A stretch of DNA of 64,000 nt, from NCBI GenBank assembly GCA_030407005.1, contig JAUDYN010000002.1:3410001-3474000 (forward strand), read 5' to 3'. The notes under the pieces are model-generated. The model worked only from the letters and a program-made list of their open reading frames with translations, made no database searches and was not told the origin of the DNA. Of the stretch, positions 37,850 to 49,209 are shown in pieces. Made by a program: the position numbers and the translations under genes. Numbering within the stretch: the first letter of the stretch is position 1; every line of letters begins with the position of its first letter. Origin of the DNA: Desarmillaria ectypa. Taxonomy: Eukaryota > Basidiomycota > Agaricomycetes > Agaricales > Physalacriaceae.

Positions 37850-39130
37850 ACTGCCACTTTCACCTACAATGAAAATATTATCAAGGAAAAAACAGATCTC
37901 GCATACGAATGTATCATCTTATCACGGTGGCATTAGAAGGTCTCTTGATGGTCCTGACCCTGAAGGCTTTTCCATCGTGTGCTTACCAAAACATTCATAA
38001 GAATGGGACCGCATTCATCCCCTTCATAGTCACATAGACAAGCCACGCTCCATCCGCTCCCAGTCAATCCCAAAAGCCGTAAGTGGGCAAAAGCTGCATC
38101 CCCCGTTGCTCGCCAGCACAGCTATAACAATTGGGTGCTCGGCTGTTGGTATTCCTTTCTTTATGATGATGTACGAATGGAGGTCGATAGTGCCTGAGTG
38201 CCAGTCGTTGTTGGCCGACCAGCCTTCAGATGTACTCATCCAATTCGTGAGGATTCTTGTCAACTAGGCCTTGCCGCAGGGCCTTGTCATATAGGAAACT
38301 CCAATCGAAACACCGTACGACAGGTTTTTTGTCAATAACAGCGCACCGTCAGGATGCACAGGTCATCGGGTGGGAAGCAACACCTTTCGTAAAAAGCCGT
38401 CTACAAATGCTGAACAAGCTTCACACCCGAAGAGAAAGCTGGAAAGGACGAGGAGCCCTGAGAGACCCACTATTTGTTTGTTTCGGAACCTAGCAAGGTT
38501 TCCTTTCAAGGTCAATCGTCACTTGATCAGTTCTTGCAAGTAATGAAGCGTACGCACGATGCCGCAATACCCTCGAGTCCTCCCTCGGAACCAAGGCCTT
38601 ATTTTCTGCTGCTTCTTGACGGCCTTGAGTCCCCATATTCCGGTATCTAGTAGCTAATACGATACTACCCGCCTAGTTTCCTAGTAAAACTGTGTTCCTT
38701 GTTAGACTTTGAGATGGTGAACAGGAGGGAGCAGGGCTTTAGGCAGTCGACGATCATTGTGTCGTTGCTAGCACGGTGAAAGATTAGATTTGTAACTGTC
38801 TCCATCCCACTTTTTTCGGATTTTAGATTGCTTCCACGGACATCTGGCACTGTTCGCAGTGGTGCAAATCACTGGTCGAATGGGCGGTAAACCGTCTTTC
38901 GCGGAACTCGTTTCAATTAGAATTCCATCACGTGGCCTGTCTGTGTGGCGGTTCATCCATCATTCGGTTGAATCGAAATTCCTCCGTCTCGCCGCGACAC
39001 GAAGCGTGTGCTCGGCGACTCTTTCAATTTCAGCTACTTATATATCACATTTGGCGGCGACTGATGAACCCGAAATTCGCTGATGAATAGCCCAGCAGTG
39101 TTAGTTTGCATCTTGGAACTCAGCGGGAGA
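37850..39130 (-). repeat. Left arm of the inverted duplication (copy B block)
   Basis: Reverse-complemented, this block contains three segments found in the same order and orientation at 49590-51960. The first is a promoter-like segment (38700-39130) containing ATATATAAGTAGCTGAAATTG. The second is a scrap of flavin monooxygenase 3' coding sequence (38470-38660). The third is the unknown repeat reading RILTNWMSTSEGWSANNDW (37850-38350). Compared with the right arm it lacks roughly 850 internal bases (those at about 50300-51155). Numerous small substitutions and indels show the duplication is not recent. Confidence 0.8.
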
Positions 39131-39204
39131 ATACTTGGTGTATAAATGTATATCTGCTTTCTAGTTCTAGAAGATAACCATGCTATCTAAACCCGGCCTA
39201 AAAG

Positions 39205-39495
39205 AGTGGGTTCTCCATAGACGACATTCCTGATTCGTCGGGTATAGTCGTCATTATCACGGGTGGGAACACCGGAGTTGGATATTGGCAGATGGACAAG
39301 GTATGCAGGCCTCCTGAAAGTACGATTGAAATGAACTCAAAAATTTCAGATCCTATTGGGGCGTAACTCTCGAGTCTCCGGGGTAAAATCAAAGCAAAAG
39401 AAGCCTCTATCAAGCCTGCGCGAAGAACCCGGAGGCAAAAACCAAAAACCTTCCTCTGGACCTGGCCAACCCCATATCCATTCGCTCCAGCCTCT
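39205..39495 (+). pseudogene. SDR dehydrogenase fragment (N-terminal)
   Basis: The frame FSIDDIPDSSGIVVIITGGN-TGVGYW carries the cofactor-binding TGGxxGxG motif of short-chain dehydrogenases. After a gap, ASIKPARRT...LPLDLANPISIRSSL follows in shifted frames, then a stop. The remaining two thirds, including the YxxxK site, are absent. A matching scrap lies at 49225-49325 in reverse orientation, and a longer broken homologue at 59554-60933. Confidence 0.7.
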
Positions 39496-39627
39496 AAGGT
39501 ACCCACATTTATTTTGAAAAACAATGCACAAAATTTTCAAATTTAACAGCAAAAAAAAAAACACCGAGCTGCAACAACGGTGTATTCTTTCTCCCTAGTA
39601 TGTGGCACGGCTAAATAAGCATCTTCA

Positions 39628-40165
39628 GTGGCGCTTGTGTTTTACGAGATGAAATAATCTGGACTACGCAGCGCGATGAACCAGGGCATTCCAAACCAAG
39701 GTTCGTTGGGAGTTCTGTTTGAACGGCCCGGGGGTGTTGGCACGCACCCCCCGTTCCGTTCCGCTAGGATTCGCACTGGTGAACACTATGCCCTGTTCTC
39801 CATAGTGACATGTGAACTCATTTGAGAATACAGTATTCGCCTAGAATAAGAGGAATAATGAAGAGAAGGTATTTATCACTGAAATTCGCACTCGTGAACT
39901 GGCTCTGGAAATAAGTAAAGGAAAGTTGCTGGTGGGCACCTCCATCCTCTGAATGTGTCATATTTTATTTTGGACAAGTTCGGTAGTGATGGGAGAGGTG
40001 TTGGCAACTAGGACTTTTTTTTTCCAGTCCGAGTGATGGAGGAAGCGGTCGGTAGAAGGAGCAGGGTCAAAAGGGAGTAACCTGGAAACTTGGCTGAAAC
40101 TCGCAAGTTTTCGAGCGGCCGCCACATACCGATTACGTTTAACATCTGGAGGCTTACCCTTCCAT
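39628..40165 (+). repeat. Dispersed repeat R1, copy 1
   Basis: This stretch of about 540 bases begins ACGAGATGAAATAATCTGG and ends near CCATCGTCAGATTCT. It matches 48534-49020 along its whole length and in the same orientation, with many point differences. Shared landmarks are GATGAACCAG, CATTCCAAACCA, TGCCCTGTTCTCCATAG and GCGGCCGCCACATACCGATTAC. It has no open frame of note and no clear terminal inverted repeats. It sits at the inner edge of the left duplication arm. Confidence 0.75.
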
Positions 40166-40505
40166 CGTCAGATTCTGTGTGGAACCGTATGCTCGAGACT
40201 GCGCCATACGGTACTGCAGTGCCCGAGTCTATGCGCCACCTCAGCTGCGCAGGACCTCAAAATCTGGCAAAGATTATAGATTCGACTACATAGAAGAACA
40301 GGCAAAGGGACTCGCCACCATTACAAAAATATTAGGAAATGCCTCTCATATCGACTTTATTATAATTCTGCGTTTTACTTGTGTGGAAAATGGATATAAG
40401 TTACAAAATGATGCAATAGTTTACAGGCTTCCATGCTGGGGGCGGCGCAAATATGACTTGTGTGTATGGTAACTAGGTGAAGAACTACTACAGCCATCTG
40501 ATTCT
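40166..40505. other. Spacer downstream of the Ato transporter
   Basis: A+T-rich sequence (40320-40420) that probably includes the 3' untranslated end of the minus-strand transporter gene. No gene seen. Confidence 0.4.
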
Positions 40506-41422
40506 TTAGTGTTTAAAAACGCCCTGGGGCAGGAGGAAGGGAGGATTCGGGTCCGCTCCAAGAAGTTCCCCGAGACCGACGTAGAACGCGCCAAAGCCTG
40601 TGATAGTCCCGATGACACCCGTTGCCTTTGCGACACTAAAACATTAGATGATGAGTATCGAGGGTGCAGTGAGGAGATGATATACTTGCCTTGCGTTTCC
40701 GTGCGTGAATTCCGTGATCCCAAAGAACAGGAAGGTCAAAGACAGCAGGGAAAGCAGGATGACCAATGCCAGAGTTTTACGTAGAGCGGTTAACCTAGAT
40801 GGATGTGAGCTGAGGAGACGTGAAAAGAAGCGTTGAGAGCGCGTACAGGAACATGACGGTGATGATGCTCCAGATGATAAAGTAGATGCCTAGAGCGTTT
40901 TGCAGCATTTTTGTGTCGCCCTCGTATGCAGCCGCGATACCGGTGTTAGGAAGTAGAACCGCGGCATATGACAGCCAGAAGGTTCCATAGATGCAAAATA
41001 CTAAGATGGGGGGATTTGTTAAAAAATTATTATCACAGACAGAGGATGCACGTACCCGAACCGGTGAAAGTGACGCCGCGAGCGAACTCGACTACACCAC
41101 CGGTGTACTGAGCGACGCCGCCGGTGAAGAGAGCGAGTCCGACGATGGCATTGGGAATTGAGACACCACTGGCCCCTGCTGTGTAGAGGGAGATACCAAT
41201 GCAAGTCGAGCCAAAGGCGAATAGACCTCTGTGGAGAAAAATCAGCTTACGGTTAGCGGGACGAAGCACTAAGACTCACAAAGCTGCACCGTTGGGGGGA
41301 GCGGGACGTGTGATAGCAGGAGGCGGAGGAGGCGGCTGGTTGGCATTGGCGAAATGACCACGGTTATGAACATCCTCATAGGTGGAAGCTTCGAGCTTTT
41401 CAGCTGTGCTCGATGACGACAT
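40506..41422 (-). CDS. GPR1/FUN34/YaaH (Ato) family transporter, putative acetate/ammonium carrier
   Basis: The start MSSSSTAEKLEASTYEDVHN (ATG 41420-41422) leads to a Pro-rich segment and then the family core. The core reads LRGLFAFGSTCIGISLYTAG, IPNAIVGLALFTGGVAQYTG, GVVEFARGVTFTGS, FCIYGTFWLSYAAVLLPNTG, then ALGIYFIIWSIITVMFLLTA, LALVILLSLLSLTFLFFGI and a last helix GTITGFGAFYVGLGELLG. Six helices and about 225 residues suit the family. The usual NPAPLGL signature is replaced by PAPPNGAALRGL, so substrate preference may differ. Four introns are needed; one near 40640-40690 has a GC donor (AG|GCAAGT). I see no lesion. It is divergent from FMO B, with a shared region of about 700 bases. Confidence 0.85.
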
Positions 41423-42116
41423 TTTTCAGATATCAGATGGTGGGTAAGTAGGCAAGAGGATGGTAAAAATCCCAGGTTCGACTGACGCTCCTTTATCTCT
41501 TTATCCAGCGACAGGGGGGTAACCCGTAAACAGACGATCGATTTGAAAAGAAATCCGCTACGTTTAAAATAGGCTGCAAGTGCGGGGAACTGTCAACGAT
41601 TTTCATATTTTCATGTTTTTTTTTATTTACAATTTCAACATAGAAAAAGAGGCGCCCAGAGCAGGAAACGTAGAGAATAGTGTGGATGATCGTATAGTAA
41701 AGAGGGGAACTGCGCGATCACGAAATAAAGTATGGTTGGTCACGAGTTGCATTGACGGTCTCCCGGACTTCCGACAACGAACTTTTATTATAGGAGGCTT
41801 ATTCTTAGTGGATGACACGTGGACGCCGAACCCGTGATCATGAGACCACATACAAGGTTACCCCACGCCGTTTTTCCTACTCCGCCCTCTTTCTGGGGTT
41901 GTGGGGTTCAAATTTCAAATACTGACCAATCTCAGATCCGTGTGCCGCACTTTTGTCTGAAGAAGAACGTTCACATGGTGACTCAGGCGACTCAGTTAAT
42001 CTTCGAACAATACGCTTTTTAACTTCAGATAACGGTACACATTCTTCATCTTTGAACCGTGCCAAGTCTTCGTAACTACATAAAAACAGGAAGAAGTATT
42101 GTGAAGATTCTTAAGA
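41423..42116. promoter_or_regulatory. Divergent region between Ato transporter and FMO B
   Basis: No gene seen. A TATA-like ACATAAAAAC (about 42078-42087) lies about 35 bases before the FMO B start codon. On the other side GATAAAGAGATAAAG (minus strand, about 41490-41505) precedes the transporter start. Both are tentative. Confidence 0.35.
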
Positions 42117-44859
42117 ATGCTCGCCCACGCTTTTCCGCCACCTGTTCGCAGTCTAGACACGTATCATAGCGATGTAAAAAACTCACCCGAGGTTTCGCAC
42201 ATAGAGGACTCCGCAAACACGCCGTCCGCTGTACGCCTCATTTTCATCGATTGGTCATCCTTCCCTGATTCGGATATCGTAGTCTGCAAAGCACTGGTTC
42301 AAGTCGCTTGCAGATGCCATAGAAGCAAAAGACTCAACAACCATCACAGCTCACTTTTTAGCCGACGGATATTGGCGTGATTTGTTGTCTTTATCATGGG
42401 ATAATCGTACTCTGTATACTATCCCGGTCATTAAGAAATTCCTCGACGACAATGACCGTCTAAAATCCTCCCGTCTCCGCAATTTAGAGCTCGAAGGCCA
42501 GCCAGTTCTACTCAGAGCCAACCGAGGTGGCCGTTTTTTCCCCCGCTCCGTAGTAAAACCCCAGTCTCAACGCTTTTCTAGATTTTACCTGGGTACAATG
42601 CTTCTTCACGTTTGAGACGAGCGTCGCCCGAGGGCGAGGCTTCTTCAGGCTAATGCGTGACACCGATGATGGTGCATGGAAAGCAAAGTAAGCAACCTTG
42701 CAACTGTCAACCTGGCAAATTTTGATTTTCGTCTCCCAGGACTTTTTACACTGGAATAGAGGAGCTAAAGGGATACGAAGAACACAGGGGCACCGTAAGA
42801 CAAGGCACAACGACCCTGTAGTGATCTGAAACTTTTGCAGACGCGACCTGTCGGTGTCAACCATGGGACTAACACAGATCGCAAATCTTGGAAACACACA
42901 CGCGCGGATAAGCGCGAATTTGTCGATGTAGAACCAACAGTGCTCATCATTGGTGCAGGACAGTCTGGTTTGGCGGTAGGCGCCAGGCTAGGCCAGCTCA
43001 ACGTCGATACCCTAATTATCGAGTACTCTCTATTTTTTACCCGATGATCGACAATTTCTGACCGTTCCCGTCGGCAGCAAGAACGACCGAGTAGGGGACA
43101 ACTGGAGGAAACGTTACAACTTCCTCGTTCTTCATGGTAAGAATTTACTTGATCTCCTCGACGAGGCTAACCAATCGTGCTCTCAGATCCAGTCTGGTAT
43201 GACCACCTTCCCTACGTTGCATTCCCCCCACACTGGCCGGTTTTGTAAGCCTAATAAATATGTAGAATCTCTCGACGCTCACCATTCTGACAGCACGCCC
43301 AAGGACAAGCTAGGCGACTGGTTCGAGTCCTACGTACGTACCCACTCCGCGAGATCGCTTATACCTACTGAACCCGTGCCCTCTAGGCAGCGACGATGGA
43401 GCTCAATATCTGGATGCAAAGCACCATCATATCCGCCACGTACGACGAACCCTCACACCTCTGGACTATCAACATCGCCCGGGCGGGTCATCCCGACCGT
43501 GTCATCAGACCCAAGTTCATCGTCCTCGCCACCGGACACAGCGGAGAGCCAAACATCCCCGTCTTCAAGGACCAAGATATCTTCAAGGGCCATCTCTGCC
43601 ACTCGAGTCAGCACACCACAGGAGGCAACTTCAAGGGCAAAAAGGTGGGGGGCACAGGGGCGCATCACATTACACAGTCTGACAGCTTTGATTTTCATAG
43701 GCTGTTGTCGTCGGCTGCTGCAACAGTGGTCACGAGTGAGTCCTTTCAATTAGGATATTTGAAACGGCGTTCATTGAGCCTGCCAAGTATCGCGCAGGAC
43801 TTTTATGAGCAGGGGGCTGACATTACCATCGTGCAGCGATCCAGTACCTATGTGATGTCAGTGCTTGTCATGTCTTTCATTATTGTGGGTAAATCTCATG
43901 TACGTGTTGCAGGTCCTCGGCCGCTGGGCTCGGGGTTTTGTTCCGGGGCTTGTACGAAGAGAATGGGCCCCCGACAGAGGATGCGGATATCATGTTCTCA
44001 TCGACGCCTAATCATATGTTCCAGGTGCGTCTGCCAAATTATCCGCTGAGAATTGTGAAGATGACGCCCCAGTAGATCTTGCACAAGTACACTACTGAAG
44101 AGATCGCCGAGATAGATCGTCCTATGCTCGATGGACTGCAGAAGGTCGGATTCGAGGTGGATTATGGTCAGGACCTCCTCGGCATGCCGTTTTTGCCAAG
44201 CGAATTTGACACCTAATATTTAGGTGTCGGCGGATCCGGGTTCATAACCAAGTATTTTACCCGGGGGGGCGGATATTGTAAGAGACCAGTACGTCAGCCG
44301 AATGGAATGATTGGCTAACAGAGTGGTTCCCAGATATAGACGTTGGCGCATCCAAGCTAATTGTAGAGAGGAAGATCAAGCTAAAGCAGGGCCATCAAAT
44401 CAGTAAGCCCCCCAGCGCTGGCGCTATCGAGTATCACTGATAGAAGAGCAGGCCACTTTACAGAGAACTCTGTCGTCTTTGATGATGGTACAGAGATCGA
44501 GGCTGATATCGTCGTTCTAGCAACAGGCTACAAGGTAAAGATCCTTCTCTGACCAAGCCTGGCTGCTTATTAGGTATGGACAATCAGAACATGAAAACCA
44601 CAGCGGTGAAGATCCTCGGCCCAGAGGCTGAGAGAATGAAAGACGTGTGGGGTCTAGATTCTGAGGGAGAGTTGAAGGGGATATACAGGCATAGTGGACA
44701 TCGTAAGCTCTGAAAGTCGTATTGGAACATAGTAAATGCTGATCTTGTGATATAGCCGGAATCTACGCAATGGGAGGAAACCTTGCGCTTGTGAGGTTCT
44801 GGAGTAAGAGGTTGGCGTTGAGAATTAAAGCTCAGGTAGAAAGTCTTGCGCCCATGTAA
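42117..44859 (+). CDS. Flavin-containing monooxygenase B
   Basis: Exon 1 gives MLAHAFPPPVRSLDTYHSDV to SANTPSA; a 53-base intron leads to SAKHWFKSLADAIEAKDSTT. The frame then continues through more than ten short introns to RLALRIKAQVESLAPM-stop (44857-44859). Features mirror paralogue A: FFTFETSVARGRGFFRL, FAD motif VLIIGAGQSGLAVGARLGQL, VGDNWRKRYNFLVLHDPVWY, FIVLATGHSGEPNIPVF, AVVVGCCNSGHD, VLATGYK-NMKTTAVKILG and GIYAMGGNLALVRFWS. For the intron after GYK, the acceptor at ...GGACAATCAG restores NMKTT as in A. All catalytic motifs are present, so it should be functional. The N-terminus is about 30 residues longer than in A and the start choice is less certain than the rest. It may have arisen from A, or the reverse, by inverted duplication. 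Confidence 0.88.
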
Positions 44860-44995
44860 GCAGATACTCCAAGCAGTTCGTAGAAGTTCGAATTCGAGCC
44901 GAAATATCCGGTGGCCGCTGTGTGGCGTTGCTACAGGCCTTCTAATCTCCTTCCGTTCTTCAACGTTCAACTCCCACCAACGACACGAACTTCCC

Positions 44996-46234
44996 ATGCT
45001 CTCTCTACACCTCTATGAAACCATCATCGACTTCTGCGCCGAGTTCGAGGACAAAACTACCCTCCTCAGCTGTAGCCTCGTATGTCGTTCCTGGGTCCGA
45101 CGATCGCGCCACCACTATTTCAGGACCACCTATATCCGCAACGCTGAAAAGGCAGAATCCTTCCTTCAGCTAATATTCGGACCCATATCGTCCATAAGCC
45201 CCGCAGAAACCCGTGCTTTGATACTTGGAATGAACCGCGGGTGTGTGCAGGATTGGTTTTGCGATTGGTTGCCTAAGCTGTTGAGAACTTTACCGGGGGT
45301 GACAGCGCTGTCCTTCTCGTTGGCCAACCACGAGATCCATACTGCTTTAAAAGTGCATCCTATGCCTTCAGGACGCGACGAGGGAGTTTTCATGGCGCCT
45401 TTTAACCTCCTTCCGGATAGCCTCAGAATGACCACCCTAAAGCTCGCAAAGTGCCATTTCTTCTCTCTACGACAACTCTTTTTCGTGCTCAGTCAGTTCA
45501 GACTGTTGGAGGATCTGACGTTGGAGCAGCTCCGATTCAGAAATATGGAGCCGGATACCTTCATTCCCAACTTTGGGGTGTATAAATATGTCCAGCACCT
45601 CGTTTACCTGAAAAGACTACGTGTTGATACCCTTGCTTTGAAACCCTCGCGGGGTGAGGTGTCCTCCTACTTTGCTTTTGCGATGCCTTCAGTTGAGGCG
45701 CTATCTTTGAGGATGCCTGGGACAAAACATGAATGGTCAATCATGCAGCAGCTCCTACATGGGTTGCGGGGCTCGCTAGTGGAAGTGGAGTGGCGGGGAT
45801 GTGGTGATATGGAGGGAGATTGGAGTAGCCTTGATTCCTTACAATTGAAACTCATCCATGTCCGCGTGATATATTTCAGCGGGATATGGCGGCAGTCGCT
45901 CGATAAATTTGGACGACCACCCAAGTCTAGTGTTCCGCTGATCCTTTATCATATATGTGGGGCTTGCAAGCTGAGGGGTGTCCTTCTTGATATCGCGGAC
46001 CCGGACTTTGTCGCTGCCATGAACGATACTCTATGCAGCGCCATCGACAAAGGGCTAGCTAGACCTGCGTTTTCGAATCTCGACCAATTGGTGATACGGA
46101 CGGATGGGCAGTCAACGGGAATAACGAACCTCACGGTGATCCTTCCCCAGTTGTGGGCATCATGGATAGCGGAGAGGTTTCCGCTTGCGGGCAGCAGGGG
46201 TATAACGCTGAAGGTGGAACAAGTGCACCGTTAA
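44996..46234 (+). CDS. F-box-type protein, single exon
   Basis: An uninterrupted frame of 412 codons from MLSLHLYETIIDFCAEFEDK. The first 45 residues fit a fungal F-box (LYETIIDFCAEFEDKTTLLS, then CSLVCRSWVRRSRHHYF). The rest is a leucine-rich-like array with repeated L..L.L segments (LRMTTLKLAKCHFFSLRQLF, LEDLTLEQLRF, LVYLKRLRVDTLALKP). I chose this ATG over the upstream one at 44846 because the upstream part overlaps the FMO B stop and is not family-like. Predicted role is an SCF adaptor of unknown target. A decayed tandem copy follows directly. Confidence 0.78.
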   Translation: MLSLHLYETIIDFCAEFEDKTTLLSCSLVCRSWVRRSRHHYFRTTYIRNAEKAESFLQLIFGPISSISPAETRALILGMNRGCVQDWFCDWLPKLLRTLPGVTALSFSLANHEIHTALKVHPMPSGRDEGVFMAPFNLLPDSLRMTTLKLAKCHFFSLRQLFFVLSQFRLLEDLTLEQLRFRNMEPDTFIPNFGVYKYVQHLVYLKRLRVDTLALKPSRGEVSSYFAFAMPSVEALSLRMPGTKHEWSIMQQLLHGLRGSLVEVEWRGCGDMEGDWSSLDSLQLKLIHVRVIYFSGIWRQSLDKFGRPPKSSVPLILYHICGACKLRGVLLDIADPDFVAAMNDTLCSAIDKGLARPAFSNLDQLVIRTDGQSTGITNLTVILPQLWASWIAERFPLAGSRGITLKVEQVHR

Positions 46235-46451
46235 TCAGGTTCAGATTCTATCTTTCGTACTTGATTGTTTGGGTTCTCACTTCCAGTCCCAGGGTCCTGG
46301 ATTTGTTTGTTGAAATCTAGGGTTACCAGTAATCGATGCCGACGTCGGGCAGTTCACCTGGAGGTGAAAATTGAAGTGCCATTGTGTGAGCGCCAACGCA
46401 GGAATGATTCAGTACTGGCATACGAATTCTGCCAAATTGAAGGAGCAGGAT

Positions 46452-47345
46452 GGAAACATCAAAGAAGCTATTATTTTCCCCAGTTAATATCCGAACCAGA
46501 TACTTTGAATGTCGTTTTGAATGTCCGAGAACTAGCTGTCGGAGAGTACCGAGACGGGGATGGATCTTGGATGGTAGATTGTCTGCCCCTGCTTGGAGGC
46601 CTTGCCAGGAGTCGAAGATCCGTCACTGTCGTGCGCCGACTACAATGCCAGTAGCGCCTACGAACTGGCCCAGCCTTCTGGTCGCATTTGCTGTTTTCAT
46701 TCTTTGAGGCAGTTTTTCGTGGTCCCCGTTCAATTCCCATCGTTAAAAAACCTGACGTTCGAACATCTTGTGTTTCTTGATCAGAACCCGGGCTTCCTCC
46801 AACCCAATTATGGCGGAGATCGTCAGATTCCGCATCTCACTCGCCTGAAAAGGTTACGGCTCGATAACATACCTCTCAGCTCATCACAGGGGCGACTCTT
46901 ATTCTGGTTCGTTTTTCCAATGACGTCGGGGAAGGATGTCCGTCGATGCTGAAGCAGATGCTGTACAGCTTGCAATTCTTTGGAAGAAATAGAGCTGCAG
47001 GAATCCTGCCACTTATATAGAAAACATACCGTGTTCGGATCGCAGCATTGTTTTCAGCGGGATACGGCACCAGAGAAGCGATCAGTCTCAAAAACTGGGA
47101 GCATCTATGATTCCGACTATCCTCCATCAGGTTCGAGAGTCGGGAGCTGGAAAGCATCGTCTTTGATTTAGAGGATGGGGACTTCATCGCTGCGATGGAA
47201 GAGCTCAAGATCCTATGCAAGACCATTGATTGGGTGCTAAACTTGAAACCAGTGTTTTCTAGTTTGAAGGAATCGGTGATACGTTCCGATTGAGGGGCCA
47301 GCGGACCATAATTTAAATGTACCGAAGATAGACGAGTTGTTTGAG
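46452..47345 (+). pseudogene. Decayed tandem copy of the F-box/LRR gene
   Basis: Pieces in several frames align with the intact neighbour: CCFHSLRQFFVVPVQFPSLK (compare CHFFSLRQLFFVLSQFRLLE), LTFEHLVFLDQNPGFLQPNY, LTRLKRLRLDNIPLSSSQGR, then DLEDGDFIAAMEELKILCKT near 47170 and VFSSLKESVIRSD. There is no F-box region and no continuous frame, so this is a 5'-truncated, frameshifted duplicate. Confidence 0.75.
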
Positions 47346-48520
47346 CGTTCAGTTGGAAGAGGTATAACTTTGACGATAGAATCGTCTCGTCGTTGAAAAA
47401 GGCAATGGTCGTGTGTCTGACATTTAGTCACAAGGGCTTGTAGTTTCCTTGGAAAGATGCTGGTACGGAATGATAAATATTGTGGTGGGTTGTCGCCGGT
47501 TCGCGTGTCTTTTGCGCCCCGCAGTCGGTGTGGGGCTGTGTGGGGTAATTTGAAAATCGAAGGTTCAAGCCGACTGACAAGGACGACTTCAAGGACGTCC
47601 ATTGCTTCCCAGATCCTCTGTTGAGCGACGCCGTAATCTTTTACTATCACGAAGTTGGTGGTTCATTTCTTAGAACGTGTTGATCGATCTGGATGCATTT
47701 TCTCGCCAAGCCTCACTCTAGGACTTATCATTTATAGAGTTAGTATCTCTTCCGAATTCCCTGGCCTTACATTACCGACTGATAACATAGAAGTGCGTCT
47801 TTTTCCATTAAATAATACCAGAATAGATATTACAGTAATATGTTCCATTTCAATATTCAAACGACCATCATCTGTTATGACTCTCAGACCTCGCTCTGTC
47901 ATGCAGTGGAGCAGCCATCTCCCGCGACCATAATACCTGAAGAATGGCAAGACTTCTGCAGTTCTAGTTCGTCTTGTATCGCCTCCCCAGCTCACCTTGG
48001 AATGCGATAAGGTTCAAGGCCTTCATCGTTGTCAAAGACTTCACTCAGGACAGCAAGACATTTTCCCCAGAAGGTAGGTCATCTTCTATTGTTGTATTCC
48101 AGACAAAGGCCTGTAGAGCGATACCGCGGGAAGTTATACCAATCCCTTGAAGCCTCAAGTTGAAAAGATTACACCCTTAATATTGCGAATCAGTTCATAC
48201 TATTGTTTAAGCCTTCAAAAACAATTTTGTTCAACCTTGTATGTTCAAACTTCGGGGTTGCGGCGCGAATACTTAAAACTAATGTCGAATGTGCACAGCG
48301 TTGAAGCACCCTGTTACCATTCCGTCCGACTTTTTGAAGTCCTGTGCGGCCGGGGGTAGTAGCATATAAACTCGTGCCCAGGAAACGAGATACTACGATT
48401 TTCACGAGATGAATTGCAGAAAAGAGGCTTCAGGGTAAGCGATCGGTACCTCTCTGTCCAAATTCGTTAATTGAGTTAGCACGCCGTAGGGCGCAGGCTT
48501 GAGCATACAGTCCTACATAA
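47346..48520. other. 1.2 kb stretch without a recognised gene
   Basis: Only short unrelated open frames. The minus-strand frame 47237-47650 partly overlaps the F-box relic and is probably a shadow. A TATA-like CATATAAACTCG occurs near 48363-48372 with no gene following within reach. Confidence 0.4.
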
Positions 48521-48533
48521 CGTATGCACCTTG

Positions 48534-49020
48534 TGTTCACGAGATGAAATGCGGACTACGCACCACGATGAACCAGCGCATTCCAAACCACGGTGCGTTG
48601 GAGTTCTGTTTGGATGAGGCCTCGCGGGATGCCAGTACGTATCCCGTTCCGTTCCGAGAAATTCACCAGGATTCACACCGGTGGACGCCATGCCCTGTTC
48701 TCCATAGCGACATGCGAGCTCATTAGAAAAGAAAAGAATCGCCTAGAACAAGGGGAACAATGTAGAGAAGGAATTTATCATTGAAATTCGCACTCGCGAA
48801 CTTGCTCTGGAAGTAAAGAAGGGTTTCTGGTGGTTAGCCCCGTCCCAGCAATGCGTCAGAGTTTATTTGGACACAAGTTCGTGGTCGAGAAGGGGAGCAG
48901 AGTTAAGAGGAAGTGACCTAGAAACTTCGATGAGACTCGCACTTTTCTAGCGGCCGCCACATACCGATTACATTTAACGCGCATCTGGAGGACGTACCCT
49001 TCCCTCGTCAGCTGATTCTT
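48534..49020 (+). repeat. Dispersed repeat R1, copy 2
   Basis: Matches 39628-40165 in the same orientation, from ACGAGATGAAATGCGGACTAC to CCCTCGTCAGCTGATTCTT. It lies at the inner edge of the right duplication arm. Because the rest of the two arms is inverted, this element must have been flipped or inserted separately at one of the two sites. Confidence 0.75.
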
Positions 49021-49209
49021 CGGCAGATTCATAATGCCACCAGAGATGTGTATTTGGCTGTGACAATGGAGAGAAAAAAATACGGCCGTGCACGGGTTTT
49101 TGAAGAAAACATGCAGCCCTGTCTCTTTGGCTATGAAATTTGAAAGTATACCTTGTGCTTCAAACACCTCGAGAGAGAAAATTTGGGTACTTTATTAGGA
49201 ATCTTTAGT

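Noticed and set aside
40640..40830. A 25-base intron and premature stop in the Ato transporter
   Set aside because: Using the upstream donor CCT|GTACGC gives a normal 53-base intron and a continuous helix.
44580..44600. Frame break in FMO B after ATGYK
   Set aside because: The acceptor at GACAATCAG gives NMKTTAV, exactly as in paralogue A.
44846..44995. Upstream ATG for the F-box gene
   Set aside because: This part overlaps the FMO B stop and is not F-box-like; MLSLHLYETI is the expected start.
47237..47650. 137-codon minus-strand frame
   Set aside because: Half of it overlaps the F-box relic on the other strand and no family signal was seen.
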